Shown here piece after piece: positions 63,804 to 64,000 of a stretch of 64,000 bases of DNA. A model generated the notes under the pieces. It saw nothing but the letters and a program-made list of their open reading frames with translations. It did not search any database and was not told the DNA's origin. The translations under genes were made by a program, and so were the position numbers. The stretch comes from Anthoceros angustus (Eukaryota; Streptophyta; Anthocerotopsida; Anthocerotales; Anthocerotaceae), in assembly GCA_010909165.1 (NCBI GenBank), contig VJWM01000172.1, positions 248,001 through 312,000 on the forward strand. Direction: 5' to 3'. The first letter of the stretch is position 1. Each line of letters starts with the position of its first letter.

Positions 63804-64000
63804 TGGAAAGGTGTATTTTTGAGATAAGCTGCAGTGGAGTTAATGTTTGAGCACCTCAAAATCATGTCAGTGAAAGTCAAAGAAGAGTGCAACAACTTGA
63901 GGTATTGGTTTCCAAGGATTATCTCCGTCTAGCTACAACGCTTCGAGTTTCCAATCGTTTCTTTTTTCTTCACTCAAAGTTTTCTAAGTTCTTTGGGTTG

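Larger units (their letters stand above)
58503..64000 (+). mobile_element. Array unit 4, cut by the window edge
   Basis: Collinear with unit 3 from its LTR to past the kinase fragment (63608-63803). The array continues beyond 64000. Confidence 0.65.

Noticed and set aside
31061-64000. Array as ribosomal DNA, centromeric satellite or telomeric repeat
   Set aside because: No rRNA-like sequence, no telomere motif, and a period of 7.6 kb with a copia polypurine tract and LTR-like ends; a retroelement origin explains it better.

Overview
The window is nuclear DNA of a land plant. A spliceosomal DNAJC8-type gene, SCARECROW-like GRAS genes, a gnk2 (DUF26)-like secreted protein and plant Ty1/copia elements primed by initiator-tRNA-Met all point that way. 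The species cannot be named from the sequence. The density of retroelements suggests a large genome, possibly a fern, lycophyte or bryophyte (inference). All gene and element calls rest on protein motifs read by eye.

Region 1 (1-15.4 kb) is gene-bearing but littered with relics. It holds a Ty3/gypsy RNase H scrap next to a LINE-type C-terminus (0.5-1.3 kb), one clean gene (DNAJC8-like, 1880-2623), and a small gnk2-like gene on the minus strand in an AT-rich stretch (4112-4570). It also holds a 0.9-kb element with 21-bp inverted ends (5232-6129), a decayed tandem pair of GRAS genes (7.26-9.44 kb), and an intact 320-codon ORF of unknown function (10967-11929). A 780-bp tandem duplication follows (12.07-13.57 kb). 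An intron-bearing minus-strand gene of unknown type lies at 13.9-15.4 kb.

Region 2 (15.5-31.5 kb) holds three decayed copia elements. A1 (15511-21187, +) has gag, protease, integrase, RT and RNase H, with a stop and frameshifts. B (22.64-25.81 kb, -) has an LTR, PBS, gag, an integrase with an in-place inversion, and a truncated RT. A2 (27008-31503, +) is the same family as A1 and abuts the LTR of B. A 1.2-kb tandem duplication spanning the B/A2 boundary has the 9-bp microhomology GTGGTACTT at its breakpoints.

Region 3 (31-64 kb, running off the right edge) is a tandem array. LTR-like blocks of about 440 bp (start TGATATT, preceded by a copia polypurine tract) alternate with a long internal region lacking pol. 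The basic period is 7592 bp; two other units are longer (9539 and 10311 bp) because of internal duplications. The last 0.8 kb of every internal region matches the 3' end of A2, so the repeat looks like a non-autonomous partner (LARD-like) of the A family, joined to A2 through a shared LTR. Each unit carries a TATA-led degenerate ORF, an 81-bp minisatellite, short perfect hairpins and, in antisense, what reads as a captured exon of a protein kinase. Differences between units are mostly short indels at GC-rich CG/CNG sites while AT-rich stretches stay nearly identical. Consensus error at methylated sites must therefore be considered before calling any reading frame dead.
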